Of a stretch of 64,000 nt of DNA, positions 24,948-33,738 are shown piece by piece; position 1 is the first letter of the stretch; every line of letters starts with the position of its first letter. Position numbers and translations under genes: made by a program. Below the pieces are notes generated by a model, which saw nothing but the letters and a program-made list of their open reading frames with translations, had not been told where the DNA came from and did not search any database. The stretch comes from CAVQNQ01 sp963714205 (GTDB lineage Bacteria > Acidobacteriota > Terriglobia > Bryobacterales > Bryobacteraceae), in assembly GCA_963714205.1 (NCBI GenBank), contig CAVQNQ010000006.1:450702-514701 (forward strand), given 5' to 3'.

Positions 24948-25964
24948 ATGCTCACCATTGCGGTAGATGCAATGGGCGCCGACCAGGCCCCTAAAGTGGA
25001 AGTGGAGGGGGCGGTTCGCGCCGTCAGGAGCTTGGAAGTCGAGGTGATCCTGGTGGGCCGGCAGGAAGTCATCCGCCCGGAACTGAAGCTGCACGAAGAT
25101 CACCGTGAACTTCCCATCACCGTAGTGGACGCTCGCGACGTGGTTACCATGGAAGACAGCGCCGCGAAGGCTTCCCGCGCCAAGCGCGACAGTTCCATCC
25201 GGGTGGCCGCGCGCCTGGTGCGCAGCGGGTCGGCGGCGGGTTTCGTGTCGGCCGGGAACACCGGCGCGGTGATGGCCACCGCCAAGATGGTGCAGGGCGT
25301 GGTGCCGGGAGTGGACCGGCCCGCCCTGGTGGGCATTCTGCCCACCGCCAGCGGTTCGCCGGTGGTGCTGGTGGATGTGGGCGCCAACGTGGACTGCACG
25401 CCCGAGATGCTATGCCAGTTCGCGGTGATGGGCGAAATCTACTCGCGCGTGATCCTGCGGCGCCCCAAGCCCCGCGTGGGGCTGCTTTCCATCGGCGAGG
25501 AAGAGCACAAGGGCAACGAGTTGACGCGCGCGGCCACCCCCTTGCTGAAGAACCTGAACCTGAACTTCATCGGCAACGTGGAAGGCGGCGACGTTTACGG
25601 CGGCCAGGTGGACGTGATCGTGTGCGACGGCTTCATCGGCAACGTGGCGCTGAAGGTCAGCGAAGGCTTGGGCGACATGGTGAAGCGCCTGCTCCAGGAA
25701 TCGCTCGAAGCCACCATCAAGCGCAAGATCGGGTACGTGCTGGCCAAGACGGCCTTCCAGGATTTCCGCCGGCGCCTGGATTACTCCGAATATGGCGGCG
25801 CGCCGCTGCTGGGCGTGCGCGGGGTGACCATCATCTGCCACGGCCGCTCCAACGCCAACGCCATCAAGAACGCGATCCGCGTGGCGGCGGAATTCTCCGC
25901 CGGAAACGTCAATCAAGATATCGAGGAGGAGCTGCGCGGACGCCAACGCGTGGCCGGAGACTGA
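24948..25964 (+). CDS. plsX: Phosphate acyltransferase PlsX
   Basis: A 338-residue protein that converts acyl-ACP to acyl-phosphate for phospholipid synthesis. It starts MLTIAVDAMGADQAPK and carries VSAGNTGAVMA, VLVDVGANVDCTPEMLCQFA (quoted in part), IGEEEHKGNEL, FIGNVEGGD and DGFIGNVALKVSEG, all diagnostic for PlsX. The cytosolic protein acts at the membrane with PlsY. In many genomes fabH follows plsX; here dsbD follows after 5 bases. Confidence 0.97.
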   Translation: MLTIAVDAMGADQAPKVEVEGAVRAVRSLEVEVILVGRQEVIRPELKLHEDHRELPITVVDARDVVTMEDSAAKASRAKRDSSIRVAARLVRSGSAAGFVSAGNTGAVMATAKMVQGVVPGVDRPALVGILPTASGSPVVLVDVGANVDCTPEMLCQFAVMGEIYSRVILRRPKPRVGLLSIGEEEHKGNELTRAATPLLKNLNLNFIGNVEGGDVYGGQVDVIVCDGFIGNVALKVSEGLGDMVKRLLQESLEATIKRKIGYVLAKTAFQDFRRRLDYSEYGGAPLLGVRGVTIICHGRSNANAIKNAIRVAAEFSAGNVNQDIEEELRGRQRVAGD

Positions 25965-25969
25965 GCCGT

Positions 25970-28231
25970 ATGCGGGCGGTTTGGCCGCTTCTGCTTCTTG
26001 CCACCGGTGCCATTTGGGGCCAGAGTACCAGTCTGGTGGACTGGAGCCTCTCGGCCGAACCGCAGGCGGCGCAGCCGGGCGGGAGCCTGGTGATCCGGGC
26101 TACCGCGCGGATCGAGCCGGGATGGCATCTCTATTCGGCTTCCACACCGGCCGGGATTCCCACTTCCTTCCAACTGGCGGCCAACCGGGTGGTGGAGCGG
26201 ATGCGCGTACTTCAGCCGCCTCCCCGGCGTGCTTACGACTCCAATTTCGAAGCAGACACCGAGACCTACGAGGGTCAGGCGGTCTTCCTGCTGGAACTGC
26301 GGTTGAAGAAGGACGCACCGGCAGGCCCGGTCGAGCTAGGGATCAGCACGCGCTACCAGGTCTGTAACGACAAGCAGTGCGTCCCCTCCAGGTGGTCTGG
26401 GGTGATGGACTTCGCGGTGGACCCGGCGGCCCACGATTTGGTTCCGATTTTTGCCGGATACGCGGAGGCGAAAGCGCCCCCCGCTCCCGGAGCCGCGCCG
26501 GCCCAAAGCTGGGGCGCGTTCCTGCTGGTAGCGTTTGGGTTCGGGCTGGCCAGCATTTTCACGCCCTGCGTGTTCCCCATGATTCCCATTACCATGTCTT
26601 ACTTCCTGAACCGGGAATCGGGCGGGCGCGGGGACAGCGTGTTGCAGGCGGTGGTGTTCTGCCTGGGAATTGTGGTGCTCTTCTCGGGCATCGGGCTGGC
26701 GATCACCGCCATACTGGGGCCGTTCGGAGTGGTGCAGCTCGGATCGAATCCGTGGGTTAACGGCTTCATCGCGGCGCTATTCATTGCCTTCGGGTTGAGC
26801 CTGCTGGGGGCCTTCGAGATCACCATTCCTTCGTCGATCCTTACGCGCTTGAATCAATCTTCCGGCCGGGGCGGCTTCGCCGGCACGCTGCTCATGGGGC
26901 TGACATTTTCGCTGGCCTCCTTCGCCTGCGTGGGACCGTTTGTGGGCACGCTGCTGGCGGCATCGGTGGCCGGCGGCGGCGCCAGGCCTCTGGCCGGCAT
27001 GGTGACGTTCGCCGCGGGCCTGGCGCTGCCGTTCTTTCTGCTGGCGCTGTTCCCCTCCTATTTGAAGCGGCTGCCGCGCAGCGGCGGCTGGATGGCGCGG
27101 GTCAAGGTCGTGATGGGCTTCGTAATCCTGGCGGCCAGCCTGAAGTACCTGAGCAGCCTCGACCAGGTTCTGCGCTGGAACATTCTGACGCGCGAGCGTT
27201 TCCTGGCGGCGTGGATCGTGCTCTCGGCCATGGCGGGGCTGTACCTGCTGGGCTTCCTGCGCCTGGAAGGCATCCAACCGGACGATCGTCTTGGCCTCGG
27301 GCGGCTGCTCATCGGGATGGCCTTCCTCATTTTCGCGATCAGCCTTTTGCCGGGCATGTTCGGCGGAAAGCTGGGCGAGCTGGATGCCTATGTTCCACCG
27401 GCCGCCGGCGAGACGGCCTTGGGAGGCGGCGGCACCGCGTCTCAGCCCGCGCTGGCGTGGATGAAGGACCAGTATCGCGAGGCGCTCGACCGCGCGCGCC
27501 GCGAGGGCAAACTGGTGTTCGTCGATTTCACCGGATACGCCTGCGCCAATTGCCACTGGATGCAGGCCAATATGTTCACGCGCCCGGAGATTGCCGCGGC
27601 GCTCCAGGGCTTTGTCCTGGTGCAGTTGTACACCGATGGCACGGATGCGGCGTCGGAAACCAACCAGAAGCTGCAATTGGCCAGATTCAACACCGTGGCC
27701 ATTCCGTTCTACGCCATCCTGGACCCCGACGAGAAAGTCGTGGCGACCTTCGCGGGCTTGACTAAGGACCCCGCCGAGTATCTGGCCTTCCTCAAGAAAG
27801 CGCCGGCCGCAGTGCCGGCCGCGGCGTCGCCTTCCGGGGTGCCACGCGTCACATCCCTCGATGGCAGCCCAGTCGATCCCGCCACTTTCGCAGGCAAGGT
27901 GGTAGTGGTGAATTTCTGGGCTACCTGGTGCGTGCCGTGTATCCAGGAGATTCCCAGCTTCAACAAGCTCAACCGCGACCTCGCGGCGAAGGGTGTGGTG
28001 GTAGTGGGCGTTTCGATGGATGACGAAGGAGCCGCGCGCGTCGCGCCCTTTTTGAAGAAGCACCCCATGGACTACACCGTGGCTCTGGGGTCCGACGCCT
28101 TATCCAAACAATTCGGCCTGGACTCGTTACCCGTCACCGTGGTTTTCGACCGCAACGGAAAACAGGTCAAACGTTTCGAAGGCTTCACGCCCGAAGGCGA
28201 GTTGCGCGAGACCATCCGGCAGGCGCTGTGA
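25970..28231 (+). CDS. dsbD: DsbD thiol:disulfide interchange protein with extra C-terminal TlpA-like thioredoxin domain
   Basis: A 753-residue protein. Signal peptide and periplasmic alpha domain come first (Cys132/Cys137 in VCNDKQCVP). The CcdA-like membrane domain spans about 183-465 with Cys200 (FTPCVFPMIP) and Cys320 (SFACVGPFVG). A periplasmic thioredoxin-like gamma domain follows at about 495-610 (Cys525/Cys528 in GYACANCHW). Residues 625-753 are a further TlpA/ResA-type thioredoxin (FWATWCVPCIQE, Cys654/Cys657, with cis-Pro in DSLPVTVVF). Ordinary DsbD ends after the gamma domain, so the fused partner is likely the direct recipient of electrons. The ATG at 25970 begins the signal peptide; the frame extends far upstream only as a plsX shadow. 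Confidence 0.93.
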   Translation: MRAVWPLLLLATGAIWGQSTSLVDWSLSAEPQAAQPGGSLVIRATARIEPGWHLYSASTPAGIPTSFQLAANRVVERMRVLQPPPRRAYDSNFEADTETYEGQAVFLLELRLKKDAPAGPVELGISTRYQVCNDKQCVPSRWSGVMDFAVDPAAHDLVPIFAGYAEAKAPPAPGAAPAQSWGAFLLVAFGFGLASIFTPCVFPMIPITMSYFLNRESGGRGDSVLQAVVFCLGIVVLFSGIGLAITAILGPFGVVQLGSNPWVNGFIAALFIAFGLSLLGAFEITIPSSILTRLNQSSGRGGFAGTLLMGLTFSLASFACVGPFVGTLLAASVAGGGARPLAGMVTFAAGLALPFFLLALFPSYLKRLPRSGGWMARVKVVMGFVILAASLKYLSSLDQVLRWNILTRERFLAAWIVLSAMAGLYLLGFLRLEGIQPDDRLGLGRLLIGMAFLIFAISLLPGMFGGKLGELDAYVPPAAGETALGGGGTASQPALAWMKDQYREALDRARREGKLVFVDFTGYACANCHWMQANMFTRPEIAAALQGFVLVQLYTDGTDAASETNQKLQLARFNTVAIPFYAILDPDEKVVATFAGLTKDPAEYLAFLKKAPAAVPAAASPSGVPRVTSLDGSPVDPATFAGKVVVVNFWATWCVPCIQEIPSFNKLNRDLAAKGVVVVGVSMDDEGAARVAPFLKKHPMDYTVALGSDALSKQFGLDSLPVTVVFDRNGKQVKRFEGFTPEGELRETIRQAL

Positions 28232-28250
28232 GCGCGCTGGCATGGGCCGG

Positions 28251-28796
28251 CTAATTCATTATGTAGTCCGTCATCAGCGCCATAAACTCCTCGGCGGAAG
28301 GGATATATCTCTGCTGTCCGGAAGCCAGTGTCACAAAGCAAGGCATTGACGCGGTGTCCGAGAGGAGCGTGTAGTAGCAGTAGCCATATTGCTTATTCTC
28401 AAAGGCTTCCAAGATGCGCGTGCCGACCGTAAAAACGCCCTGGACGGCGTTTTTGGAGGCGATGAACTGGCTGCTGTCGATCTTGACGAAGCACTTGTTG
28501 AGCCGTGCGTTGTAATGATGGCTATAGTTGAGAGCGGTTGAACTCGGCCATCCTCCCTCGGCGGCTTCGATCCCGAATAACTGGCGGGCTTGCCGGGCAC
28601 AATCATTTTCAGCATTGGAATTCTCGACGGTGGCGACTTTCCGGGGGGGCAGCTTTGCTGCAGTGAGAGATCCGACCTTTGCCTGGAGCTCTTGATTTTC
28701 TCTCAGCAGTCGCAGAATGCAGTGAGCGTCGAAAGCAGTCAACGCGAGGACGAGTGGTACTAGAACTACTAGACGGTTCATCCTATTTCTGAACAT
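28251..28796 (-). CDS. Hypothetical membrane-anchored protein
   Basis: A 181-residue protein I do not recognise. Residues 8-30 (LVVLVPLVLALTAFDAHCILRLL) form a signal anchor, followed by a short coiled coil (RENQELQAKVGSLTAAK). A soluble domain with four cysteines follows (NDCARQA, NKCFVKI, YGYCYYTLL, MPCFVTLA). The segment ALNYSHHYNARLNKCFVKIDSS resembles small periplasmic proteins of unknown role (quoted in part). The base composition is less GC-rich than its neighbours, perhaps a recent arrival. An ATG at 28781 is an alternative start. Confidence 0.65.
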   Translation of the reverse strand: MFRNRMNRLVVLVPLVLALTAFDAHCILRLLRENQELQAKVGSLTAAKLPPRKVATVENSNAENDCARQARQLFGIEAAEGGWPSSTALNYSHHYNARLNKCFVKIDSSQFIASKNAVQGVFTVGTRILEAFENKQYGYCYYTLLSDTASMPCFVTLASGQQRYIPSAEEFMALMTDYIMN

Positions 28797-28887
28797 AGCA
28801 CGGATTCGAAAGTACGGCTACCGCGCTTTAGGACGAGGCGGGGGATCCTCTGAGCGGGCGGCCAGCGAAATGGTTGCGGGGCGGCCG

Positions 28888-29523
28888 CTACCCGACGATC
28901 ACCACCGTCACTTCGCCCGGACCGTGCACGCCGCGCACCAGGATCTGCTCGATATCGGCGGTGCGGCTGGGGCCGGTGATCAGCACCATCGAACTGGTCT
29001 CGTTCGAGGGCAAAGGGTGCAGCGCAAGCAGTTCGTCGAGGCCGGTCAGGATGCGGTCGCGCGGCAGGACCGCGATGTGCGCCGGTGGCAGCAGCGAGAT
29101 CATGCGCGCCTCGCGCGGGCTCGAGATCATCACCAGCGTGCCGGTGTCGGCCAGGGCGTAATCGGCGGAGGTGATACCGACCTCCGCGGTGGCGCAGAGC
29201 TCGCGCAGCTCCGCGCGGTCCGTGATGCCGGAGCGAACTCCGGACAGGGCCGCGATCCCGCATTCCGCGAGATACGGAGCGTTGGATGCCAGCGCGCACT
29301 TTCCGGCGATGGCGGCGGCCACGAAGGTGCGGGCTTCCTCCGGCGTGGCGGCGCGGTGGCAGTGGCCGGCCAGTTCCTCGAGGCGCGTGCGAAAGCTCGC
29401 GATGCGCGCTTCCATATCGACTTCCGGAATGCGGATGCGCGCCGCCGGCGAATCGGCCGCCGCCTGCCCGGGGCTGCGGCCGAGCGCGGTGCGGATGCGG
29501 TGCAGGATGTGATCGCGGGACAT
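28888..29523 (-). CDS. lutC: Lactate utilization protein C (LutC/YkgG family)
   Basis: A 211-residue LUD-domain protein: MSRDHILHRIRTALG at the N-terminus, then ITSADYALADTGTLVMISS and VLITGPSRTADIEQILVRGVHGP, the diagnostic end of LutC. LutABC together oxidise L-lactate to pyruvate. The ATG overlaps the lutB stop (TGATG), so translation is coupled. The frame is open upstream, but the family start fixes 29523. Confidence 0.93.
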   Translation of the reverse strand: MSRDHILHRIRTALGRSPGQAAADSPAARIRIPEVDMEARIASFRTRLEELAGHCHRAATPEEARTFVAAAIAGKCALASNAPYLAECGIAALSGVRSGITDRAELRELCATAEVGITSADYALADTGTLVMISSPREARMISLLPPAHIAVLPRDRILTGLDELLALHPLPSNETSSMVLITGPSRTADIEQILVRGVHGPGEVTVVIVG

Positions 29524-30941
29524 CAGCGGCGCCTCCACAACTCGCGGAAACTCTTCGGCGGCGCGGGCGGCAGATCGCGCTGGCTCAACCAGGCGCGCAG
29601 GGGGCCGATGTTCATCAGGGCCGGGGCGCTGCGAATCCAGCCGCCGGTTTCGGAAGGGGCCATGGCAGCGGCCGCGCGCCCGGCCATCTCGTACAGACGG
29701 GGGTGCGTCATGATCCAGGCGAACAGGCGGAAGGCCAGCTTCTCCAGGAGATTCTTGCGGTCGCGCGTCTCGGCTTTGCGGACTTCGCCGCGCAGGGTCA
29801 GCAGCAGCTCGGGGATCTCGATCTTCACCGGGCAGACCTCCGCGCAGGCTCCGCACAGGCTGGAGGCGAAGGGCAGCGCGGGCTCGTGTCCGATCCCCAA
29901 AAACTGCGGCGTGATGATCGCGCCGATGGGTCCCGAGTACACCCAGGGAAAGCTGTGGCCGCCGATCTTGCGGTACACCGGGCAGGTGTTGAGACAGGCG
30001 CCGCAGCGCAGGCAGTAGAGCGATTGCCGTTTGGCGCGGTCGGCCAGCACGCGTGTGCGGCCGTTATCCAGCAGCACCACGTAGAACTCGTCGGGCCCGT
30101 CGATCTCGCCCTCTCGCCGAGGGCCGCTGAGGATCGACGTGTAGACGCTCAACCGCTGCCCCGTGCCGCTGCGCGCCAGCAGCTTGAGAAACGTGGCCAG
30201 GTCCTGCGCGCGGGGAATCATCTTCTCGATTCCGGCGACGGCGATGTGGATTTTGGGCGCCGACGTGGTGAGCCGGATGTTGCCCTCGTTTTCGACCAGC
30301 ACCACGGCGCCCGAATCGGCCACCAGCATGTTCGCGCCGCTGATCCCCATATCGGCCGCCAGAAACTTCTGGCGCAGCACCTTGCGGGCGATGGCGGTCT
30401 GCTTCTCGGGGACCTCCTCGCGCTCCACGCCCAGATTCTTGGTGAACAGCTCCGCCACGTCGTAGCGCGTCTTGTGGAGCGAAGGGCCCACGATGTGAAA
30501 GGGCCGCTCGTGCGCCAGTTGCACGATGAACTCGCCCAGATCCGTCTCGACAGCCTCCAGACCGTGGTGCTCGAGGCGTTCGTTCAGATCCAGCTCCTCG
30601 CTGGTCATGGACTTGGCTTTGACGATCCGGCGCGCGCCGCGTTCCTTGGCCAGCCCGACGATGAAATCGGTCACCTCGGTGGCATCCTTGGCGTAGACCA
30701 CGTGGCCGCCGTGGGCCTCGACGTTGCGCTCGAACTCCTCGAGGTAGTGGTCGAGGTTCTCCATCACGTGCTTCTTGAGGTCGTGGGCCTCCGTGCGGAG
30801 TTCCTGGTAGTCGGGCAGCTCGGCTGGAGAGACTATCTGGGTCCGGCCGTCTTTCAGACGCCCGGTGGCGGTGTAGACAGCCAGTTGAAGATTGGCGTTC
30901 TCGAGGGTTTGGTGGATTTTGCGATCGAACTGGATGGACAT
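29523..30941 (-). CDS. lutB: Lactate utilization iron-sulfur protein LutB
   Basis: A 472-residue iron-sulfur protein. The N-terminal LUD domain includes VKAKSMTSEELDLNERL, GEFIVQLAHERPFHIVGPSLHK (quoted in part) and GISGANMLVADSGAVVLVENEGN (quoted in part). Two 4Fe-4S motifs follow, CLRCGACLNTCPVYRKIGGH and CGACAEVCPVKIEIPELL. It carries electrons between LutA and LutC. The start MSIQFDRKIHQ at 30941 is chosen on family grounds; the frame extends 72 codons upstream as a lutA shadow. It lies five bases behind lutA. Confidence 0.93.
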   Translation of the reverse strand: MSIQFDRKIHQTLENANLQLAVYTATGRLKDGRTQIVSPAELPDYQELRTEAHDLKKHVMENLDHYLEEFERNVEAHGGHVVYAKDATEVTDFIVGLAKERGARRIVKAKSMTSEELDLNERLEHHGLEAVETDLGEFIVQLAHERPFHIVGPSLHKTRYDVAELFTKNLGVEREEVPEKQTAIARKVLRQKFLAADMGISGANMLVADSGAVVLVENEGNIRLTTSAPKIHIAVAGIEKMIPRAQDLATFLKLLARSGTGQRLSVYTSILSGPRREGEIDGPDEFYVVLLDNGRTRVLADRAKRQSLYCLRCGACLNTCPVYRKIGGHSFPWVYSGPIGAIITPQFLGIGHEPALPFASSLCGACAEVCPVKIEIPELLLTLRGEVRKAETRDRKNLLEKLAFRLFAWIMTHPRLYEMAGRAAAAMAPSETGGWIRSAPALMNIGPLRAWLSQRDLPPAPPKSFRELWRRR

Positions 30942-30946
30942 GGCAA

Positions 30947-31672
30947 TCAGCGGCTGGCCAGCACCTCGGCCAGGTGCACGGTGCGCACCGGGGCGCCGGC
31001 GCGCGAGAGCACGCCCTGGATCTGCATCAGGCAACTGGGGTCGGCCGAGACCACCGTGCGGGCGCCGGTGCGCAGGATGGCGTCGATTTTGGTGCGGGCC
31101 ATGGCGCCGGAAAGCTCGGCGAACTTCACGGCGAAGGTGCCGCCGAAGCCGCAGCACTCTTCGGCCGGCTGCATCTCGCGCAGATCCAGACCGCGCACGC
31201 GCGCCAGCAACCGCCGGGGGCCTTCGCGGATGCCCATTTCACGCAGGCTGTGGCAGCCATCATGATAGGTGACCACATCCTCGAAGCGCGCGCCCACGTC
31301 TTCCACGCCCGCCACGCGCGTGAGAAACTCCGAAAACTCCCACACGCGCCCGGCCAGGGATTCGGCGCGGGCGAGCATGGCGGGTTCTTTCTCGAACAGA
31401 CTGGCGTAATGGTTCTTCACCATCGAGGCGCACGATCCGGAAGGCACCACGACGGCTTCGCTGGCGTCGAACGTATCGAGGAAGTGGAGGGCCACCGTGC
31501 GGGCTTCTGCGCGGTAGCCGCTATTGAACGCGGGCTGCCCGCAGCAGGTCTGTTGTTCGGGAAAATCGACCCGGTATCCGAGCCTTTCTAGAACCTCGAC
31601 CATGGCCATGCCGATCTGGGGCATGAGCTGGTCGACCATGCAGGTTACAAACAAAGAGACCCGATTGGGCAT
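30947..31672 (-). CDS. lutA: Lactate utilization protein LutA (CCG-domain Fe-S oxidoreductase)
   Basis: A 241-residue protein with two CCG domains: QQTCCGQPAFNSGYR and PAEECCGFGGTFAVK, plus VPSGSCASMVKNHY and TYHDGCHSLREMG, the cysteine-rich pattern of LutA/GlpC/HdrD proteins. It is the first gene of lutABC. No LldP-type permease or LutR regulator is next to it in this window. Confidence 0.94.
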   Translation of the reverse strand: MPNRVSLFVTCMVDQLMPQIGMAMVEVLERLGYRVDFPEQQTCCGQPAFNSGYRAEARTVALHFLDTFDASEAVVVPSGSCASMVKNHYASLFEKEPAMLARAESLAGRVWEFSEFLTRVAGVEDVGARFEDVVTYHDGCHSLREMGIREGPRRLLARVRGLDLREMQPAEECCGFGGTFAVKFAELSGAMARTKIDAILRTGARTVVSADPSCLMQIQGVLSRAGAPVRTVHLAEVLASR

Positions 31673-31749
31673 GCAGTCTTTGATTTTATCACCGGGTGTG
31701 GCCGGGGCTGCCGGGCCCTCGGAGTGCCCTATGTCCGGATCGCGCGGCC

Positions 31750-33357
31750 TCAGGAGGCCATCTGGGCCATTTCGGTCAGCGGTTCATTCTCGGCCGGCTC
31801 CGGCGCAGGGGAAGGCGACGTTTCCGCCGGAGCAGGTTGCTTGTCGATAACGACGGGCGCGGGCGGCGCGATGGGCGTCGGCAGCGTGACCGCGGCGGGT
31901 CTCCGCGCGCGAGGCTTGCGAGCGGCCGGCTGCGGCGGCGCCTTTTTCAGACCCGCCGAGTGGCCGAGCTCTTCGAGCGAAGGGAACAGGAAGTCGCGCA
32001 GTGTCCCCACGTCCGGCGCGGCATCGGCATCGGCTGTGAAGCCCCAGAAAACTTTGCCGTCGTAACTCTGGACGGCCACGTTGACTCCCAACTCGTACCC
32101 CGTGGGCACGTGGGGATAGGAGGTCAGCATGTGCCGGCCACCTGCATAGAGCGGATCGGGAGATCCCGGAATGTTAGTAAAGATCAGGTTGAACAGGGGG
32201 ACTGGCAGGATGAGCTGCGAGAGCGCCGACCAGAACAGCGCCTGCAGCGGCGGCGGCGCCGCACCGATGAAGTTCGCCGCCAGACCCACCAGGTGCGCCG
32301 CGCCGGCGTTCTTCATCACCGCCATTCTGGCGGATACCGAGTGCAAGTGCCGGGCCGGGTAGCGGCAGTCCAACGGCAGCGCAACGGGCAGAAACGTGAT
32401 CTGGTTTCCGTGAGTAGCTCCATCGCCGCCGTTGCGGATGTTCACCGGGCAGATCACGCGGACCAAGCGCCCCCCCGCCACGGTCTCACCATGCGCTCTG
32501 ACGTACTTGGCGATGGCCCGCATCAGAATCGTCGCCAGGACGTCGTTGATCGTGCCGCCCAGCGCTTTCTTGATGTCATGGATCTCCGCAAAGCTCATCT
32601 GGGCCCAACAGAACTTCCGGTTGGGGCCGCACGGCTGGTTGAACGGCAGCCGCTCGTTGGCGGCGGCCAGTTCGGGCATGAAACGCAGCAACTCTTTCAG
32701 CGCCTCGCTCATGCGACCGCTCGAAAGCCCGTCGGCGAGACCCATCAGGGTGGCCTGGGACGCCACCAGGTTATCCAGGGTTCCCTGAATAGCGTTGCGC
32801 AGCGCGTCTATGAGCTGATACGCCGGGACCTTCTTTGGCGGATGGAAGCGCGGCGGACGGGCCAGTTGCGAACCCTCGGGAGTGGCATCGAACAGCGCCT
32901 TCATGACCGAGGTGCCCGCAACGCCATCGGCGAGCGAGTGGTGCAGCCGCACTACCATGGCGCCGCGGCCGCCGCCCATGTCTTCCACGACGTGAATATC
33001 CCAGAGCGGCTTGGAGCGGTCCATGCGCTCGCTCAGGATTCGGCTGGCCAGCGCTTCCAGTCCGGCCTCGCCCCCGGGGGGGTCTAAGTCCGCCCGGAAT
33101 ATGTGGCGGGCAATATCGAAGTGCGGATCGTCCTCCAAAACTGGATGGCCGAGATTGAACGGCGCCGGAACCACGACCTGGCGGAACCTCGGAATGAGGT
33201 GCAGCTTCGAATCGATCGACGCGACGAACCGCTCGAAAGACACCGGGCCGTCGAAAATGGAAACGCTCGCAATGTGGAGAGGAATCTCCTTGCTCTCGAG
33301 GTAGAGGAACGCCGCATCCACCCCGGAAAGGACCCGCTTCAGGGCTGGCTTATCCAT
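31750..33357 (-). CDS. Wax ester synthase/diacylglycerol acyltransferase (WS/DGAT)
   Basis: A 535-residue acyltransferase that joins acyl-CoA to fatty alcohols or diacylglycerol to form wax esters or triacylglycerol at the membrane and lipid-body surface. It has the condensation-domain active site HHSLADG (His140-Asp144 region, 139-145), the N-terminal LSGVDAAFLYLE and IPRFRQ, a NDVLATI segment and the C-terminal NIPGSPDPLYAGG. The last ~75 residues are a Pro/Ala-rich, basic, low-complexity tail. It is upstream of a semialdehyde dehydrogenase, GMC oxidoreductase, acyl-CoA synthetase and lipase, consistent with storage-lipid metabolism. Confidence 0.93.
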   Translation of the reverse strand: MDKPALKRVLSGVDAAFLYLESKEIPLHIASVSIFDGPVSFERFVASIDSKLHLIPRFRQVVVPAPFNLGHPVLEDDPHFDIARHIFRADLDPPGGEAGLEALASRILSERMDRSKPLWDIHVVEDMGGGRGAMVVRLHHSLADGVAGTSVMKALFDATPEGSQLARPPRFHPPKKVPAYQLIDALRNAIQGTLDNLVASQATLMGLADGLSSGRMSEALKELLRFMPELAAANERLPFNQPCGPNRKFCWAQMSFAEIHDIKKALGGTINDVLATILMRAIAKYVRAHGETVAGGRLVRVICPVNIRNGGDGATHGNQITFLPVALPLDCRYPARHLHSVSARMAVMKNAGAAHLVGLAANFIGAAPPPLQALFWSALSQLILPVPLFNLIFTNIPGSPDPLYAGGRHMLTSYPHVPTGYELGVNVAVQSYDGKVFWGFTADADAAPDVGTLRDFLFPSLEELGHSAGLKKAPPQPAARKPRARRPAAVTLPTPIAPPAPVVIDKQPAPAETSPSPAPEPAENEPLTEMAQMAS

Positions 33358-33399
33358 GTCGCACCGAATGTACCGATGCCGCGCCGCTCCGGCGCAACC

Positions 33400-33591
33400 T
33401 TACCGCGGCACCAGGACGTTTTCCTCCGCATCCAACCAGGTGTCTTCCGCCGCCATTTCGGGACAGCTCCCCAGCTGCCACAGTTCGAACGCCAGGACGT
33501 CGAATTCATCTTCTTCGATGTTCGAGGGAGGAGCCGCGCCCCACGAACTCTCTACGACTTCCTCGGGATTAGTCAGTACGGCCGATCTCAT
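33400..33591 (-). CDS. DUF2934-like small protein
   Basis: A 63-residue acidic protein. The segment VLAFELWQLGSCPEMAAEDT plus the following WLDAEENVL matches the DUF2934 pattern (AxELWxxxGxPxxxAExxWxxAExxL). Function is unknown; these short proteins are common in Acidobacteria and Proteobacteria. It lies 42 bases upstream of the WS/DGAT gene on the same strand and may share its transcript. Its start is divergent from the dehydrogenase at 33739. Confidence 0.6.
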   Translation of the reverse strand: MRSAVLTNPEEVVESSWGAAPPSNIEEDEFDVLAFELWQLGSCPEMAAEDTWLDAEENVLVPR

Positions 33592-33738
33592 AGCGCCCTT
33601 CCTTTACAGCTGCGCGGGCGTGCCTGCCCGCACAACTTCGATATTACGACCTTCGAATCCGATTTTATATCGAGGCGCCCGCATTCTACTGTGCGCAAAG
33701 CTACAGAAACCAGCATCCGAAACGGAAATAATAGGCGC

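Noticed and set aside
25412..25969. Upstream extension of the dsbD frame
   Set aside because: It runs out of frame through plsX; the signal peptide of DsbD starts at 25970.
29286..31265. 659-codon plus-strand open frame over lutABC
   Set aside because: The opposite strand encodes unmistakable LutA, LutB and LutC.
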